64,000 nt of DNA from Streptococcus mitis B6 (GTDB taxonomy: Bacteria > Bacillota > Bacilli > Lactobacillales > Streptococcaceae), in NCBI RefSeq assembly GCF_000027165.1, contig NC_013853.1, positions 1,798,001 through 1,862,000 of the forward strand, given 5' to 3'. The notes under the pieces were generated by a model. It ran no database searches and was not told the origin of the DNA. It was given only the letters and a program-made list of their open reading frames with translations. Below are positions 24,258 through 34,420 of this stretch, in pieces; within the stretch, counting starts at the first letter, position 1; each line of letters opens with the position of its first letter. The translations under genes were made by a program, and so were the position numbers.

Positions 24258-26115
24258 ATCGAGTAGGGGATAATTTCTAGCCCCTCTCACACCACCGTAC
24301 GTGCCGTTCGGCATACGGCGGTTCAACTAACTTTTAACGCATGTCGTTCAAGGTAATAATCCAAACACGAAACCAGTCCACGTTTTTTAAGGACTGGTTT
24401 TGATATAGCACGTTTAAGTACCGACTTCTGAGCTACTAATTGATAGTGGTCGCCCCAGCCAGATACCTTATCTGCTATCCATTTAGGAACCCCTAACTTA
24501 AGCAATCCCCATAATCGTCTAGATTTCTTCTTCCATTGCTTCCAGATAATCACTCGTAGGCGAGTACGCAAGCGCTCATCTATGCTGGTGACTATACTTT
24601 TCATATTTCCCAATGAGAAATAGTTTATCCATCCTCGAATGGACAAATTCAGTTGCTCAATACGTCTTGTTAAGTCTATACTCCATTTCCTCTGTGTTAG
24701 TTTCTTCAATTTAAGCTTGAATCTCCGAACACTATCTTGATGTGGACGACTTTTCCAACCGTCTGATGATTTCCAGAACCCAAAACCTAGATATTTCAAC
24801 TCTCTTGGTCTAGTAATCTTAGTCTTGGTCATGTTTACTTTCAAACCTAGCCGTTTCTCAATAAAACGACTGACTGAATACATCACACGCTTAGCGGAGG
24901 CCTCGCTTCCGACCGTAATCACACAATCATCTGCGTAGCGCACAAATCGAAGTCCCCTCTTTTCTAATTCCTTGTCCAATTCATTAAGCATGATATTGGA
25001 TAAGAGAGGAGATAAATTTCCTCCCTGTGGTGTCCCAACTAGCGTTTTATGACGCTGACCGTTAATGATAACACCCGAATGAAGATACTTACGAATCAAG
25101 GATTCCGTATCTCCGTCTTCGATAATGTTATGTACTAAGGACATCAATCTATCTTGAGGAACTGTATCGAAGAATTTCTCTAGGTCTATATCCACTATCC
25201 ACTCACAGCCGTCATTTAAGTACTCTAAGAGCTTTATGATGGCTTTTTCACATGACCTATTTGGTCTAAATCCATAGCTCGTATCCGAGAAATGGGGTTC
25301 ACAAATGGGGCTCATGACTTGGACAATGGCCTGTTGAATCATTCTATCCATAACTGTTGGAATTCCTAGTTGACGAATACCTCCGTTTGGTTTAGGAATC
25401 TCAACTCTAAGAACTGGTTGAGGCTTATATTTTCTCTGTTTTATCAGCTCCTTAGTCAGGCGCCAGTTTTGTCTGAGATAGTCATCCATCTCTTCGATAG
25501 TCATTCCATCAATCCCAGCTGAGCCTTTATTGGATTTTACTTGATTATAGGCTTCAAGCATATTTTCGCGTGATAATATCTTATCTAGCAATTTTGACAT
25601 GTGCGTATTCCTTTCTTGTGTTGGTGCCTGAGGGACATCTTATATTGGTGAACCTTCATCTAGTCAATACGTGACAGAGGCCAGTTCTATCAGACCGCTT
25701 GTTTTACAGACACAAGTGAAGTAGGATTACTTCAATTAGTTGTTCACCCCTTCGCTCCACTTCCATTACAGAAGCTTCCTCACTACTATGGGCTCGGCTG
25801 ACTTCTCATGATTCGTTGTTACTACGCTTTCAGCGCTCATGAGACCTCACGGGATAAGTCGTACATCTTTCCTCGTTTACTCTCGTGATTTACGCATATA
25901 GGTTACGACTACCTTTTTGGACTTTAGAGTTTCAGGCCCCCTTATCCGCTATATACGCCTTACTATCACGTTCCTGTTCGTAGAGCCACGATTTCGCTAT
26001 CCCTTCCTCTCCCCGCTACCTCACGATAGTCAGGCTTGGGAATCGCTATTGGGTTCACCGGTAGCAGGTGCCCACGGAGGACTTACACCTCAGATATACG
26101 ACATGCCCGTCGTAC
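24258..26115 (-). mobile_element. group II intron (IIC-like), about 1.86 kb
   Basis: The minus strand starts GTACGACGGGCATGTCGTAT at 26115, resembling the GUGYG 5' end and stem of bacterial group II introns, and ends CCCCTACTCGAT at about 24258. A domain V-like hairpin lies at about 24285-24325 (GAACCGCCGTATGCCGAACG and onward). The maturase ORF occupies 25600-24323. The 5' splice site follows directly on a rho-independent terminator hairpin, the hallmark target of class C introns. Exact ends need comparison with an empty site. Confidence 0.85.
24323..25600 (-). CDS. ltrA: group II intron reverse transcriptase/maturase
   Basis: The 425-residue protein has RT domains in order: KGSAGIDGMT, LGIPTVMDRMIQQA, YGFRPNRSCEKAI, the catalytic VRYADD motif near residue 220, and a maturase domain X region (RGWINYFSLGNM). 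No C-terminal HNH endonuclease is present, as in class C maturases that target terminators. The frame is intact, so the intron may be mobile. It lies wholly inside the intron described at 24258-26115. Confidence 0.93.
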   Translation of the reverse strand: MSKLLDKILSRENMLEAYNQVKSNKGSAGIDGMTIEEMDDYLRQNWRLTKELIKQRKYKPQPVLRVEIPKPNGGIRQLGIPTVMDRMIQQAIVQVMSPICEPHFSDTSYGFRPNRSCEKAIIKLLEYLNDGCEWIVDIDLEKFFDTVPQDRLMSLVHNIIEDGDTESLIRKYLHSGVIINGQRHKTLVGTPQGGNLSPLLSNIMLNELDKELEKRGLRFVRYADDCVITVGSEASAKRVMYSVSRFIEKRLGLKVNMTKTKITRPRELKYLGFGFWKSSDGWKSRPHQDSVRRFKLKLKKLTQRKWSIDLTRRIEQLNLSIRGWINYFSLGNMKSIVTSIDERLRTRLRVIIWKQWKKKSRRLWGLLKLGVPKWIADKVSGWGDHYQLVAQKSVLKRAISKPVLKKRGLVSCLDYYLERHALKVS

Positions 26116-26153
26116 CAAAAAGGAACCAGTTTTTCAGCTGGCTCCTTCTTTTT
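26116..26153 (-). terminator. clpL terminator used as intron target
   Basis: Minus strand GGAGCCAG, loop CTGAAAAA, CTGGTTCC then TTTTTG, immediately followed by the intron 5' end. It lies downstream of clpL beyond the BOX element. Confidence 0.8.
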
Positions 26154-26172
26154 TATTCTCAAAATTTTGTCT

Positions 26173-26280
26173 TATACTCAATGAAAATCAAAGAGCAAAC
26201 TAGGAAACTAGCCGCAGGCTGTACTTGAGTACGGCAAGGCGACGTTGACGTGGTTTGAATTTGATTTTCGAAGAGTATTA
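26173..26280. repeat. BOX-type repeat abutting clpL
   Basis: This is the reverse-oriented counterpart of the 16689 repeat: it starts TATACTCAATGAAAATC and ends TTTCGAAGAGTATTA. Its outermost TAA (26280-26278 on the minus strand) is the clpL stop codon, so repeat and coding sequence touch. Confidence 0.85.
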
Positions 26281-28383
26281 GGCTTTTTCACGAATAACCA
26301 AAACACCATCTTCCATATCTGCTTCTAGGTGTTTGGCATCTAGGTGATCCAAATGGAAGTCTGTCACCTTATCACGAATTTCTTGTTCAACCACGCGACG
26401 GAGTGGACGAACACCCATGACTTCGTCATAACCTTCTTCTGTGATATAGTCCTTAGCTGCTTGACTGACTACCAAATCAATGTCTTTCTTAGCCAAGGTA
26501 TGGTTAACTTCAGCCAACATCAAGTCCACAATCTTAGAAAGATCTTCCTTAGTCAAGTGTGAGAACTCGATAACTGCATTAAAGCGGTTGAGGAATTCTG
26601 GACGGAAGAATGGCTTCAAACGGTCCATCAATTCTGGCTTATCCGCATCCTCTGTCAAGTTAGCTTCATAGCCAAATCCAGCATTTGAGGTCGCGATAAT
26701 GACAGTGTTCTTGAAGTTTACTGTATTTCCTTGACCATCTGTCAAACGACCATCATCTAGAACTTGGAGGAGAAGGGTAATGACTTGAGGATCAGCCTTT
26801 TCAATTTCATCCAAGAGAATGATAGAGTATGGATTGCGACGAACACGTTCTGTTAAGGTATTGCTATTGTCATCATAACCCACATATCCTGCTGTTGTAC
26901 CAATTAGCTTAGAAACGGCTGTTCGATCACTGTATTCAGACATATCCAAACGGATGATTGCGTCCTTAGTTCCAAACATATCTAGCGCCAATTGTTTAGC
27001 AAGTTCAGTCTTACCAACTCCAGTTGGACCTACAAAGAGGAAGCTACCAATTGGGCGATTACCTTCATCAAAACCAGCACGGTTACGACGGATAGCACGG
27101 GCTACAGCTTCAACTGCCTTATCTTGACCGATTACCTTATCTTGCAGACGATGAGCCATATCTTTCAGACGTTCGATGTCTGATGCTCCCATTTGTGACA
27201 CTGGAATACCGGTCATTCGTTCTACAGACTCAGCCACATCGTTGACACTTGCAGTCACCTTCATATCTTCTGTGTGGTTTTCGATTTTCTTTTCCAATTC
27301 TGCGATGCGTGTTTTATAGTTTAGAGCTGCTTCAAAATCTTCTGCCTCAACTGCTTTTTCTTGCTTGTCTTTTTCTGCCTCAATTTCACGTTCAACAGCA
27401 TGAACATCTGTTACTGGATGTTGTGCTGCCAAGTGAGCTGCCGTAACATCGACAAGGTCGATAGCCTTATCTGGCAAGCTACGTTGAGGAATATACTGAA
27501 CAGAATAATCCACCGCCGCTTTCAAAACTTCATCTGGCAAGATGACATTGTGGTGTTGTTGATAGAGGTCACGAATTCCTTGAAGAATTTTATATGTATC
27601 CTCTGCTGAAGGAGCATTGACCTTGACTTCATTGAAACGACGAGCAAGAGCTGCATTCTTCAAAATGGTGTTACGGTATTCGTCTTGAGTCGTTGCCCCA
27701 ATCACTGTCAATTCTCCACGAGATAGAGCTGGTTTAAGAATGTCTGCAAGTCCCTTAGATCCACTATCTCCACCAGTGCTACCAGCACCGAGAATTTGAT
27801 GAATTTCATCAAAGAAGAGAATGATATTTCCCGCTTCTTTCACTTCATTGACTAGATTTTGAACGTTTTCTTCAAAGCTACCACGGTATTGAGTACCAGC
27901 CTCGAGACCTGAGATATCGATGGAAATAATTTCTTTATTCTTAATGGCAGCTGGAACATCACCGTTCACAATCGCCTGTGCTAGACCTTCGACAACAGCT
28001 GTCTTACCAACACCTGCATCTCCGACCAAAACAGGATTATTCTTGGTACGACGTGAGAGGATTTCAGATGTTTCTTGAATTTCCTCGTTTCGTCCGATAA
28101 CAGGATCCAACTTGCCCTCGCGAGCTTCTGCTGTCAAGTTTCGACCTAGTTTAGCAAGGACACCGTCTTGTTTCATACCTGATGCCGGTTGTTTCATTTG
28201 TCCATCAGCTTCTGCATTTCCTGGCAATTGACCAGTTGCACGATAATGAGCAAATTCCTCAGGTGTCACTTCACGTCCATTAATCAAGTAGCGACGATTT
28301 TCAGAACTATATCCTCGCATCCCCCCCATCAATTGGTTAAATAAATCATCCATGTTATTAAAATTATTAAAGTTGTTGTTCAT
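26278..28383 (-). CDS. clpL: ATP-dependent chaperone ClpL
   Basis: ClpL is a heat-shock AAA+ (Clp/Hsp100) disaggregase of lactic acid bacteria that works without ClpP. The 701-residue protein has an Asn/Gly/Met-rich N-terminus, AAA-1 with Walker A GDAGVGKT (about residue 123), a middle coiled coil (about 330-380) and AAA-2 with Walker A GPTGVGKT (about 455) and LDEIEKA. CtsR-type operators lie upstream. The stop codon is supplied by the edge of a BOX repeat. Confidence 0.96.
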   Translation of the reverse strand: MNNNFNNFNNMDDLFNQLMGGMRGYSSENRRYLINGREVTPEEFAHYRATGQLPGNAEADGQMKQPASGMKQDGVLAKLGRNLTAEAREGKLDPVIGRNEEIQETSEILSRRTKNNPVLVGDAGVGKTAVVEGLAQAIVNGDVPAAIKNKEIISIDISGLEAGTQYRGSFEENVQNLVNEVKEAGNIILFFDEIHQILGAGSTGGDSGSKGLADILKPALSRGELTVIGATTQDEYRNTILKNAALARRFNEVKVNAPSAEDTYKILQGIRDLYQQHHNVILPDEVLKAAVDYSVQYIPQRSLPDKAIDLVDVTAAHLAAQHPVTDVHAVEREIEAEKDKQEKAVEAEDFEAALNYKTRIAELEKKIENHTEDMKVTASVNDVAESVERMTGIPVSQMGASDIERLKDMAHRLQDKVIGQDKAVEAVARAIRRNRAGFDEGNRPIGSFLFVGPTGVGKTELAKQLALDMFGTKDAIIRLDMSEYSDRTAVSKLIGTTAGYVGYDDNSNTLTERVRRNPYSIILLDEIEKADPQVITLLLQVLDDGRLTDGQGNTVNFKNTVIIATSNAGFGYEANLTEDADKPELMDRLKPFFRPEFLNRFNAVIEFSHLTKEDLSKIVDLMLAEVNHTLAKKDIDLVVSQAAKDYITEEGYDEVMGVRPLRRVVEQEIRDKVTDFHLDHLDAKHLEADMEDGVLVIREKA

Positions 28384-28584
28384 ATTCTTTACCTCTTTTT
28401 GTTTACTTAGTTATGATTACTGATATTGACTATCTTTGACCTTTGTGTTAAAAAATTTAGACTAGCTAAATGGCTACTCTAGGTACTATTTCTGGTTTTT
28501 CTTTTTCAAGAAGGAGTAGACTATCTTTACTTCTGAAGATTTCTAGATGAAACATAGACCCCACCTCTTTCTATTTTACTTTAA

Positions 28585-28685
28585 ATAAGTGTTCGAGTAA
28601 GGCTTTCATTTACCTTACGTTCATAATATACTACATTAGTCAGAAAAGGTCAAGGATTTTGACTTTAATTGACCAATATTTTTTA
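28585..28685. repeat. copy 1 of a ~101 bp direct repeat (clpL-proximal)
   Basis: Bases 28585-28685 and 28840-28940 are the same sequence with two visible differences (at 28595 and 28667). Each copy carries the clpL promoter and CtsR-type operator. A BOX repeat lies exactly between them. Confidence 0.9.
28625..28674 (-). promoter_or_regulatory. clpL promoter P1 with CtsR box
   Basis: Minus strand: TTGACC (28653-28648), 17 bp, TATATT (28630-28625). Just upstream lies GGTCAATTAAAGTCAAA (28674-28658), which fits the 7-3-7 heptad CtsR operator. This predicts repression by CtsR and induction by heat. A long 5' leader of about 240 nt separates it from clpL. Confidence 0.75.
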
Positions 28686-28842
28686 TACTCTTCAAAAACC
28701 TCTTCAAACCACGTCAGCTCTATCTGCAACCTCAAAACCGTGTTTTGAGCTGACTTCGTCAGTCTTATCCACAACCTCTAAGCTGTGCTTTGAGCATCCT
28801 GCGGTTAGTTTCCTAGTTTATTCTTGATTTTCATTGAGCATA
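28684..28842. repeat. BOX repeat (A-B-C) between duplicated clpL promoters
   Basis: boxA start TATACTCTTCAAAAACC, boxB-like CTCAAAACCGTGTTTTGAG and CTGACTTCGTCAG, boxC end TTGATTTTCATTGAGCATA. It separates two ~101 bp copies of the clpL promoter region. Confidence 0.88.
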
Positions 28843-28940
28843 AGTGTTCTAGTAAGGCTTTCATTTACCTTACGTTCATAATATACTACATTAGTCAGAA
28901 AAGGTCAAGGATTTTGACTTTGATTGACCAATATTTTTTA
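28840..28940. repeat. copy 2 of the ~101 bp direct repeat (distal)
   Basis: Second copy of the clpL promoter segment. It ends next to the mraY terminator, in the expected position of the original promoter if the duplication came with the BOX. Confidence 0.9.
28880..28929 (-). promoter_or_regulatory. clpL promoter P2 with CtsR box (duplicate)
   Basis: The same elements as P1: TTGACC (28908-28903), 17 bp, TATATT (28885-28880), and operator GGTCAATCAAAGTCAAA (28929-28913). Its transcript would read through the BOX and the P1 copy before clpL. Confidence 0.7.
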
Positions 28941-28974
28941 AAAAGCAAAAACACCCCGAAACATCAGGGTGCCA
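28941..28974 (-). terminator. mraY operon terminator
   Basis: Minus strand GGCACCCTGATGTTTCGGGG followed by TGTTTTTGC: a CACCC/GGGTG stem and T tract right after the mraY stop. It insulates clpL from the division operon. Confidence 0.85.
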
Positions 28975-28977
28975 TTC

Positions 28978-29958
28978 TTACATCAAATATAAAATTGCTA
29001 GCGTCAAGAGACTTGCTAGAAGCCCCACTCCCCAAAAGAAGAAATCAACCTTCCACTCGCTCCAAGGATTTCCTTTACCAGACAATCCTCCAAGCTCAAA
29101 ATGGTGATGTACAGGCGTCATACGGAAAATACGTTTACCACCTGTCAGTTTGAAATAACTGACTTGCATCATAACCGAAGTTGTTTCAAAGACATAAACA
29201 ATTCCGATAATCAAGAGAGTCCATTCTTGGTGGAGGGCCATAGAGATAGCTGCCAGCATTCCACCTAAGGCCAAACTTCCCACATCCCCCATAAAGACTT
29301 TAGCAGGCTTATGGTTAAAGACAAAGAAACCAAGCAAACCACCAATCATGGCAAGAATCACTAGAAGGATATCCATCTGACCTTGCACATAGGCAATAAC
29401 TCCATAAGCAGACAAGCTAATCACAACTGAAATACTAGCTAGACCGTCAATACCATCTGTCAAGTTGACTGCATTTGAAAAACCAACTAGCCAGAAAAGA
29501 GCAAAAACAATATAGAAAATCCCTAAATGCACTTGGTAGCCAAAGACAGAGAGCATATCGCCCCCACGTTCATAGAAAAGGTAGAAAATAACACCACCTA
29601 GAAGCTGAAGAGCCAATTTCTGTTTGGGGTTTAGCCCCTCATTGATCTTTCGGAAGACCTTGAGAAAGTCATCTAAAAAACCAACCAAGCCATACAAGAC
29701 CAAAATAAACAAAATCATACCAACATTATTGGTCAATTGTTTCGAAAAAAGAGCGACGAGGAAACTCACCACAACTGCAGCAATGAGGAAAACAAGCCCC
29801 CCCATTGTAGGAGTCCCAGCTTTTGCCTGGTGCTGTTTAACATCCTCATGCATCTGCTGGCCTGTAATTTGCGCCTTTCTATAAAATTGGATAAAGGCCG
29901 GAATTCCTACTAAAGTTAGTAAAAATGTCACAATTCCAGCACTAATAGAAATAAACAT
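28978..29958 (-). CDS. mraY: phospho-MurNAc-pentapeptide transferase MraY
   Basis: MraY is an integral membrane enzyme that makes lipid I from UDP-MurNAc-pentapeptide and undecaprenyl phosphate. The 326-residue protein has about ten membrane segments, with the signatures [15 protein letters not shown] (catalytic Asp pair), [10 protein letters not shown] and [12 protein letters not shown], and PVHHHFE near the C-terminus. It starts 1 bp after the pbp2X stop, so the two are translationally linked. Confidence 0.97.
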   Translation of the reverse strand: MFISISAGIVTFLLTLVGIPAFIQFYRKAQITGQQMHEDVKQHQAKAGTPTMGGLVFLIAAVVVSFLVALFSKQLTNNVGMILFILVLYGLVGFLDDFLKVFRKINEGLNPKQKLALQLLGGVIFYLFYERGGDMLSVFGYQVHLGIFYIVFALFWLVGFSNAVNLTDGIDGLASISVVISLSAYGVIAYVQGQMDILLVILAMIGGLLGFFVFNHKPAKVFMGDVGSLALGGMLAAISMALHQEWTLLIIGIVYVFETTSVMMQVSYFKLTGGKRIFRMTPVHHHFELGGLSGKGNPWSEWKVDFFFWGVGLLASLLTLAILYLM

Positions 29959-29959
29959 A

Positions 29960-32212
29960 TTAGTCTCCTAAAGTTAATTTAATTTTTTTAATGTTTTTGA
30001 TAGCTGTATTAGTCCGAACATCTTGCTTCTGAACAACGGAACCTGAACCTTCAAATTCCAGTTCAATATCCAACCATTTAGCAAAGGTCTCGGCAGTCTC
30101 TTTTTTCCAGCCATACATGTCTGGAATTTCTTCTACCTTATCCGATAAAAGGAGAACTTGTTGGTTTGGTGCAAGATTTTTTCCTTCTTCTACAGAAGTC
30201 TCTTTAATCTTTGTTCCAGTACCAACAACGATTGGTTGCACAATATTTCGACGTAAGGCTTCCGCCAAATCACCAGGTGAAATATCCTTGATGCTAGGCA
30301 TGGCATAAGCGCTTTGATTGGTTACCTGATCTAACGTTTTAGCGGTAGATTGGAGGTTAAGGGAATCTTTCATGGCAGAAGCTCGTTCAAGAATAGGATT
30401 AGCAAATTCTCCAAACCAAGGTGTAGAAAGGTGTTCTGGCTGTTGAACTGTTACGTAAAGAATAAAATCAGGATTTTCAGCAGGATTCATAGTCACAACT
30501 GAGAAAATATAATCGGTAGAACCAACCAAGTAGCCTCCATTTTTCTCATCAGCGATTTGAGCCGTACCGGATTTAACTGCTACATTTTGTCCAGGAACTG
30601 TTATAATTGGCTTTCCTGTTTGGTGATTATACATAGTTCCATATAGAGGGTCCGTCCCAACTAATATCATGTTAGTACGAGTCAAGCTTGCTGTATCTTC
30701 AGATACAGGTTTTCCTACAATCTCTTTTTGATACTTTCGTACAGACTGATTGTTAGTATCATAAATAGCACTTATAAATTTTGGCTCCAGCATAACTCCA
30801 TCATTAGCAATAGCTGTAAAGGCACGAAGCATTTGTGTTTGTGTCACTGAAATTCCTTGCCCAAATGAGCTTTGAGCAATACTAACAATATTATCAGCTG
30901 GAAGTTGACCAGCGTATTCATCTGTCAAGCCAAAGCGAGTTGGAACCCCAAATTTAAAGCGTTTTAGATAATCCAACCAAGTAGCATCTCCCATTTTTTG
31001 TTCAAGTAGACTCATTCCAACATTACTGGAGTGAGCGAAACCTTGTAAGAAAGTCATCATCCCACCAGTAGTCAAACCACCATTAACATCCCAATCTCGA
31101 GTCGTCACATCCGCCATTTTAAATTCACTGCTATTGAAGTATTCTCCACTTGGGAAGGTATTATTATCAATAGAAGAAGCTAACGTCATAACCTTCATGG
31201 CTGATCCTGGTTCATAGTTACTTTGATAAAGAATATCACGCCAAACAAAGTCCTCAGTGATTCCTTCTTTAGTATCTGCATTAAAGGTAGGTCGTTGGGT
31301 GGTAGCGAGGATTTCACCGGTCTTTGCACTGACCAAGGTCGCGGTCATATACTTACCTTTTACTTTTTCTAGAAAGGCATCCATCTGAGTTTCCATGAAA
31401 GATTGTAGCGGACTAGACAATGTTGTATAAACATCCTTGCCATCCACAGTTTGTTGCGATACCAGTTCTGTACCTGGTACGATATTTCCTACACGGTCTT
31501 TTTCATAGGTAATAATACCGTCTGTCCCAGCAAGAATGCTATTTAAAGAACTCTCCAGACCAGAAGTTCCTAACAAACTCTTACTGCCATCCTCATTTTC
31601 ATGGAGTTGGGCCAAGCCAATAAAACTAGAAGCAAATTGTCCGTTTGGGTAACTACGATTAGGACTGGTTGTAAAGTCAATCCCTTCCACACTAGCATCT
31701 TTCAAGTCTTTTTTAATCGCCATCATATTGGCATAGGTAATCCCATTTCCTTTTGCACCAAAGGAAACTTGGGTCAGATTTGGTTGAGCTAATTGCTCTT
31801 TCACATAAGCTTCATCCATGTCTAAATACTTATGGAAGACTTCAGCTACCTTATTAAACTGCGAATCCTCTACATAAAGAATTTTACCCGTTGCTGACTT
31901 GTATTTTTTATCAATAACAGCATAGACGTTATAAGAGGTCGCATCTTCAGCGATAGGCACTCCATTTCGGTCATAGATAGTTCCGCGTTTGGCAGGAACT
32001 GTTCGAGTGGTTTGGTGAACTTTTTTAGCCTCTTTTACCAAGTCGGTACCAAATATATTACCTTTTGCGATAATATACGCAAAATTGGCCAAAAAGAGGG
32101 CGAAAAGAGCAACGGCTACAAAGCTGAGGTACTTGCCAACTATCCTACGGTTTTTTGCTGGAGATTTACGATTTTTTATCGCAAATCGGGTTATTTTTTC
32201 TGTCCATTTCAT
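29960..32212 (-). CDS. pbpX: penicillin-binding protein 2X, resistant-type allele
   Basis: This monofunctional septal transpeptidase has 750 residues, equal to the pneumococcal length, so numbering carries over. It has an N-terminal membrane segment (about 29-50), a dimerisation region, the transpeptidase domain and two C-terminal PASTA domains. Active-site motifs: Ser337 in SAMK (T338A versus STMK), SSN at 395-397, and KSGT at 547-550 preceded by Val546 (usual Leu). Compared with the recalled R6 sequence there are also I371T, R384G and S389L. These are known low-affinity mosaic changes. Confidence 0.97.
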   Translation of the reverse strand: MKWTEKITRFAIKNRKSPAKNRRIVGKYLSFVAVALFALFLANFAYIIAKGNIFGTDLVKEAKKVHQTTRTVPAKRGTIYDRNGVPIAEDATSYNVYAVIDKKYKSATGKILYVEDSQFNKVAEVFHKYLDMDEAYVKEQLAQPNLTQVSFGAKGNGITYANMMAIKKDLKDASVEGIDFTTSPNRSYPNGQFASSFIGLAQLHENEDGSKSLLGTSGLESSLNSILAGTDGIITYEKDRVGNIVPGTELVSQQTVDGKDVYTTLSSPLQSFMETQMDAFLEKVKGKYMTATLVSAKTGEILATTQRPTFNADTKEGITEDFVWRDILYQSNYEPGSAMKVMTLASSIDNNTFPSGEYFNSSEFKMADVTTRDWDVNGGLTTGGMMTFLQGFAHSSNVGMSLLEQKMGDATWLDYLKRFKFGVPTRFGLTDEYAGQLPADNIVSIAQSSFGQGISVTQTQMLRAFTAIANDGVMLEPKFISAIYDTNNQSVRKYQKEIVGKPVSEDTASLTRTNMILVGTDPLYGTMYNHQTGKPIITVPGQNVAVKSGTAQIADEKNGGYLVGSTDYIFSVVTMNPAENPDFILYVTVQQPEHLSTPWFGEFANPILERASAMKDSLNLQSTAKTLDQVTNQSAYAMPSIKDISPGDLAEALRRNIVQPIVVGTGTKIKETSVEEGKNLAPNQQVLLLSDKVEEIPDMYGWKKETAETFAKWLDIELEFEGSGSVVQKQDVRTNTAIKNIKKIKLTLGD

Positions 32213-32215
32213 ATC

Positions 32216-32533
32216 TTACTCCGCTGTTCGGATGTTTTCATTATTCAATTTCAAATCTTTTTTATCTGCAATCTCTTTCAAGCGCTCTGAACGAATCAAT
32301 TCATTGACTTCCTGCTTGGCATCGTCCAGCTCTGTTTTCTTCTCCTCTATCTGCGCATTGATTTTTGTCAAATCACTTTGCACTTGCAGGAGGCGTGTCT
32401 GCATAAAGATAATGCTCACTGCTAAAACGAGAGCCGTAAAAGCGATGGAAAGATAAAAAGCCTTCTCCACACGTGAGAATTTTTTTATACGATTCTGCAA
32501 AAATTGACTGGTTTTTTCTTTCTTATCTACCAT
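32216..32533 (-). CDS. ftsL: cell division protein FtsL
   Basis: FtsL is a small bitopic divisome protein that with DivIB and DivIC links FtsW/PBP2x activity to constriction. It has 105 residues: a basic cytoplasmic tail, one membrane helix (about 27-46, FYLSIAFTALVLAVSIIFMQ) and an extracellular coiled coil (50-90). Position between rsmH and pbp2X is canonical. Confidence 0.93.
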   Translation of the reverse strand: MVDKKEKTSQFLQNRIKKFSRVEKAFYLSIAFTALVLAVSIIFMQTRLLQVQSDLTKINAQIEEKKTELDDAKQEVNELIRSERLKEIADKKDLKLNNENIRTAE

Positions 32534-32542
32534 TTTTTCCTC

Positions 32543-33493
32543 TTACTTGTGAATTTTTCTGGCCACGCGCAACTTGGCTGAGTGCGAACGGTTGTTGGCT
32601 TCTAATTCTTCTGCACTTGGCAAAATTGGCTTACGGGATACCAATTCCATCTTGGGCTTGAGATCATCTGGAATGAAAGGCAAACCTTTGGGAACTTCAA
32701 CCGTTGAAGCTTCCTTAAATAACTGCTTAGTCAAGCGGTCTTCCAAGGAATGAAAGGTAATCACTGAGATTCTCCCATCCAAAGCCAACATATCCATAGC
32801 CTGCTGGATAGATTCATCCGCCGCTCCCAGCTCATCATTGACTTCGATTCGAATAGCCTGAAAAATCTGCTTGGCAGGATGCCCCTTATTCTTGAGTTCC
32901 TTGGCAGGTTTGGCTGACTTGATAATCTCTGCCAATTCAGTCGTTGTCTCGATTGGCTTGACTTCACGTGCCTGTTCAATCTTACGCGCAATCTGTTTAG
33001 AGAATTTGTCCTCACCATACTTGAAGAAAATACGAACCAAGTCATGATAGTCATAGTGGTTCACCACTTCATAGGCCGTCAGACTAGCATCCTGATTCAT
33101 GCGCATGTCCAGTGGTGCATCCTTTTTATAAGAAAAACCACGCTCCCGCTGGTCCAATTGAGGACTAGACACTCCCAAGTCATAACAAATTCCATCAATT
33201 TCCTGAACACCAGCTTCGCGCAAACGTGCCTGTAAATGACGGAAGTTATCCTTGATAAAAGTCACCATTCCCTTTTCAATGTAAGGAGCCAAGCGTTTTT
33301 GTGCGTTGTCAATGGCATTCTGGTCCTGGTCAAAGGCATAGAGATGGCCTTTTTCACTTAATTTACTTAATAAATATTCGCTATGGCCTGCTCCACCCAA
33401 GGTCGCATCAACGTAAATACCGTCAGGTTTCACATCAAGCATATCAATAGTTTCATGGAGCAAGACCGTTACATGATGAAATTCTTTTGTCAT
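32543..33493 (-). CDS. rsmH: 16S rRNA cytosine-N4 methyltransferase RsmH
   Basis: RsmH (MraW) methylates N4 of C1402 in 16S rRNA using SAM. The 316-residue protein starts [20 protein letters not shown] and has the SAM-binding [10 protein letters not shown], the [10 protein letters not shown] motif and the C-terminal [13 protein letters not shown] [13 protein letters not shown]. It is the first gene of the rsmH-ftsL-pbp2X-mraY operon. It is divergent from the XRE gene at 33659. Confidence 0.96.
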   Translation of the reverse strand: MTKEFHHVTVLLHETIDMLDVKPDGIYVDATLGGAGHSEYLLSKLSEKGHLYAFDQDQNAIDNAQKRLAPYIEKGMVTFIKDNFRHLQARLREAGVQEIDGICYDLGVSSPQLDQRERGFSYKKDAPLDMRMNQDASLTAYEVVNHYDYHDLVRIFFKYGEDKFSKQIARKIEQAREVKPIETTTELAEIIKSAKPAKELKNKGHPAKQIFQAIRIEVNDELGAADESIQQAMDMLALDGRISVITFHSLEDRLTKQLFKEASTVEVPKGLPFIPDDLKPKMELVSRKPILPSAEELEANNRSHSAKLRVARKIHK

Positions 33494-33589
33494 ATCTTAT
33501 CTATTTTACCACAAATCCGACTAGCTTGCACTAGTCAGACAAATAGGTCAAAAAAAGTAAGATTTCTTTAAGAAATATGTCAAATATGC

Positions 33590-33618
33590 TTGACATCTAT
33601 TTCATAGAAGAATATAAT
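33590..33618 (+). promoter_or_regulatory. consensus promoter of the XRE-DUF3278-gpo operon
   Basis: TTGACA (33590-33595), 17 bp, TATAAT (33613-33618), both perfect consensus. The inverted repeat GTCAAATATGCTTGAC (33579-33594) overlaps the -35, and another GTCAAATATATACGAC follows downstream of the -10. Both are plausible operators for the XRE protein encoded next. Confidence 0.8.
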
Positions 33619-33658
33619 GTAGTCAAATATATACGACATAAATCAGAAAGGAGAACAG

Positions 33659-33853
33659 ATGAATCGTGTGAAAGAATTTCGCAAGGAACTAGGCATTTCC
33701 CAGCTCGAACTCGCCAAGGATATCGGTGTCTCGAGACAAACCATCAATATGATTGAAAACGACAAATACAATCCAACCCTGGAACTCTGTCTCAATCTCG
33801 CCCGTAGCCTCCAAACTGACCTCAATAGTCTCTTTTGGGAGGATGATTTTTAA
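33659..33853 (+). CDS. small XRE-family regulator
   Basis: The 64-residue protein is a single Cro/C1 helix-turn-helix domain (LGISQLELAKDIGVSRQTIN) with no effector domain. AGAAAGGAGA precedes the ATG. It heads an operon with three membrane proteins and a peroxidase and likely autoregulates it. Small XRE proteins paired with DUF3278-type membrane proteins are common in streptococci. Confidence 0.9.
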   Translation: MNRVKEFRKELGISQLELAKDIGVSRQTINMIENDKYNPTLELCLNLARSLQTDLNSLFWEDDF

Positions 33854-33867
33854 AAAGGAGCAAACTC

Positions 33868-34410
33868 ATGAAAAAAGAAACCTTCACTGAAAAACTAATC
33901 AAACGCATTTATGGCATTTCAGGACCACTTGATGAACACAAACGACGCGAGGCAGACCGTATCGGAAATAAAATCTTTGTGATTCTCTTTTACCTCATGA
34001 CTTTAGGTAATCTTATTCCCTTTTTCCTTGCTTATAAATATCCGCAAATTGTCGCTATCGGCTATCCCCTTGTGATATTCGGTATTTCGATGATTTCTGC
34101 TCTCTATGTGCTCTCCCAAACCAGGAAAACAGGCATCACAGCCATTGATCTAGATATGCTGAATGAGAAAGAAAGCAAGCAACTACACTACCCTGGTCTG
34201 AAAGCGGGTTTGTTTGTTGGTCTATTGATATTTTTTATAACACCTCTTCTCCATATACTGCTAGGTGAGAGCCAGGACTATCTTCAGTCTCTTCTCGCTT
34301 TTAAAAATATTTTTTCAAGTATTCTCCATTCTTTCTTCTTCGGAGTGATTATACAAATTATCATCTCCCGTCGCATTGCTAAAGCTAAGAAGGATCAAGA
34401 TGAGGATTAG
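33868..34410 (+). CDS. DUF3278-type membrane protein
   Basis: The 180-residue protein begins MKKETFTEKLIKRIYGISGP, then about four hydrophobic helices (roughly 35-55, 61-80, 110-130 and 145-168) and a Lys-rich C-terminus. It resembles the protein at 34775 (shared KKE-F-T-L-G-P-DE N-terminal pattern), so they are paralogues. AAAGGAG lies upstream. Function unknown; the context suggests a stress- or envelope-sensing module. Confidence 0.75.
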   Translation: MKKETFTEKLIKRIYGISGPLDEHKRREADRIGNKIFVILFYLMTLGNLIPFFLAYKYPQIVAIGYPLVIFGISMISALYVLSQTRKTGITAIDLDMLNEKESKQLHYPGLKAGLFVGLLIFFITPLLHILLGESQDYLQSLLAFKNIFSSILHSFFFGVIIQIIISRRIAKAKKDQDED

Positions 34411-34420
34411 GAGGTACCTT

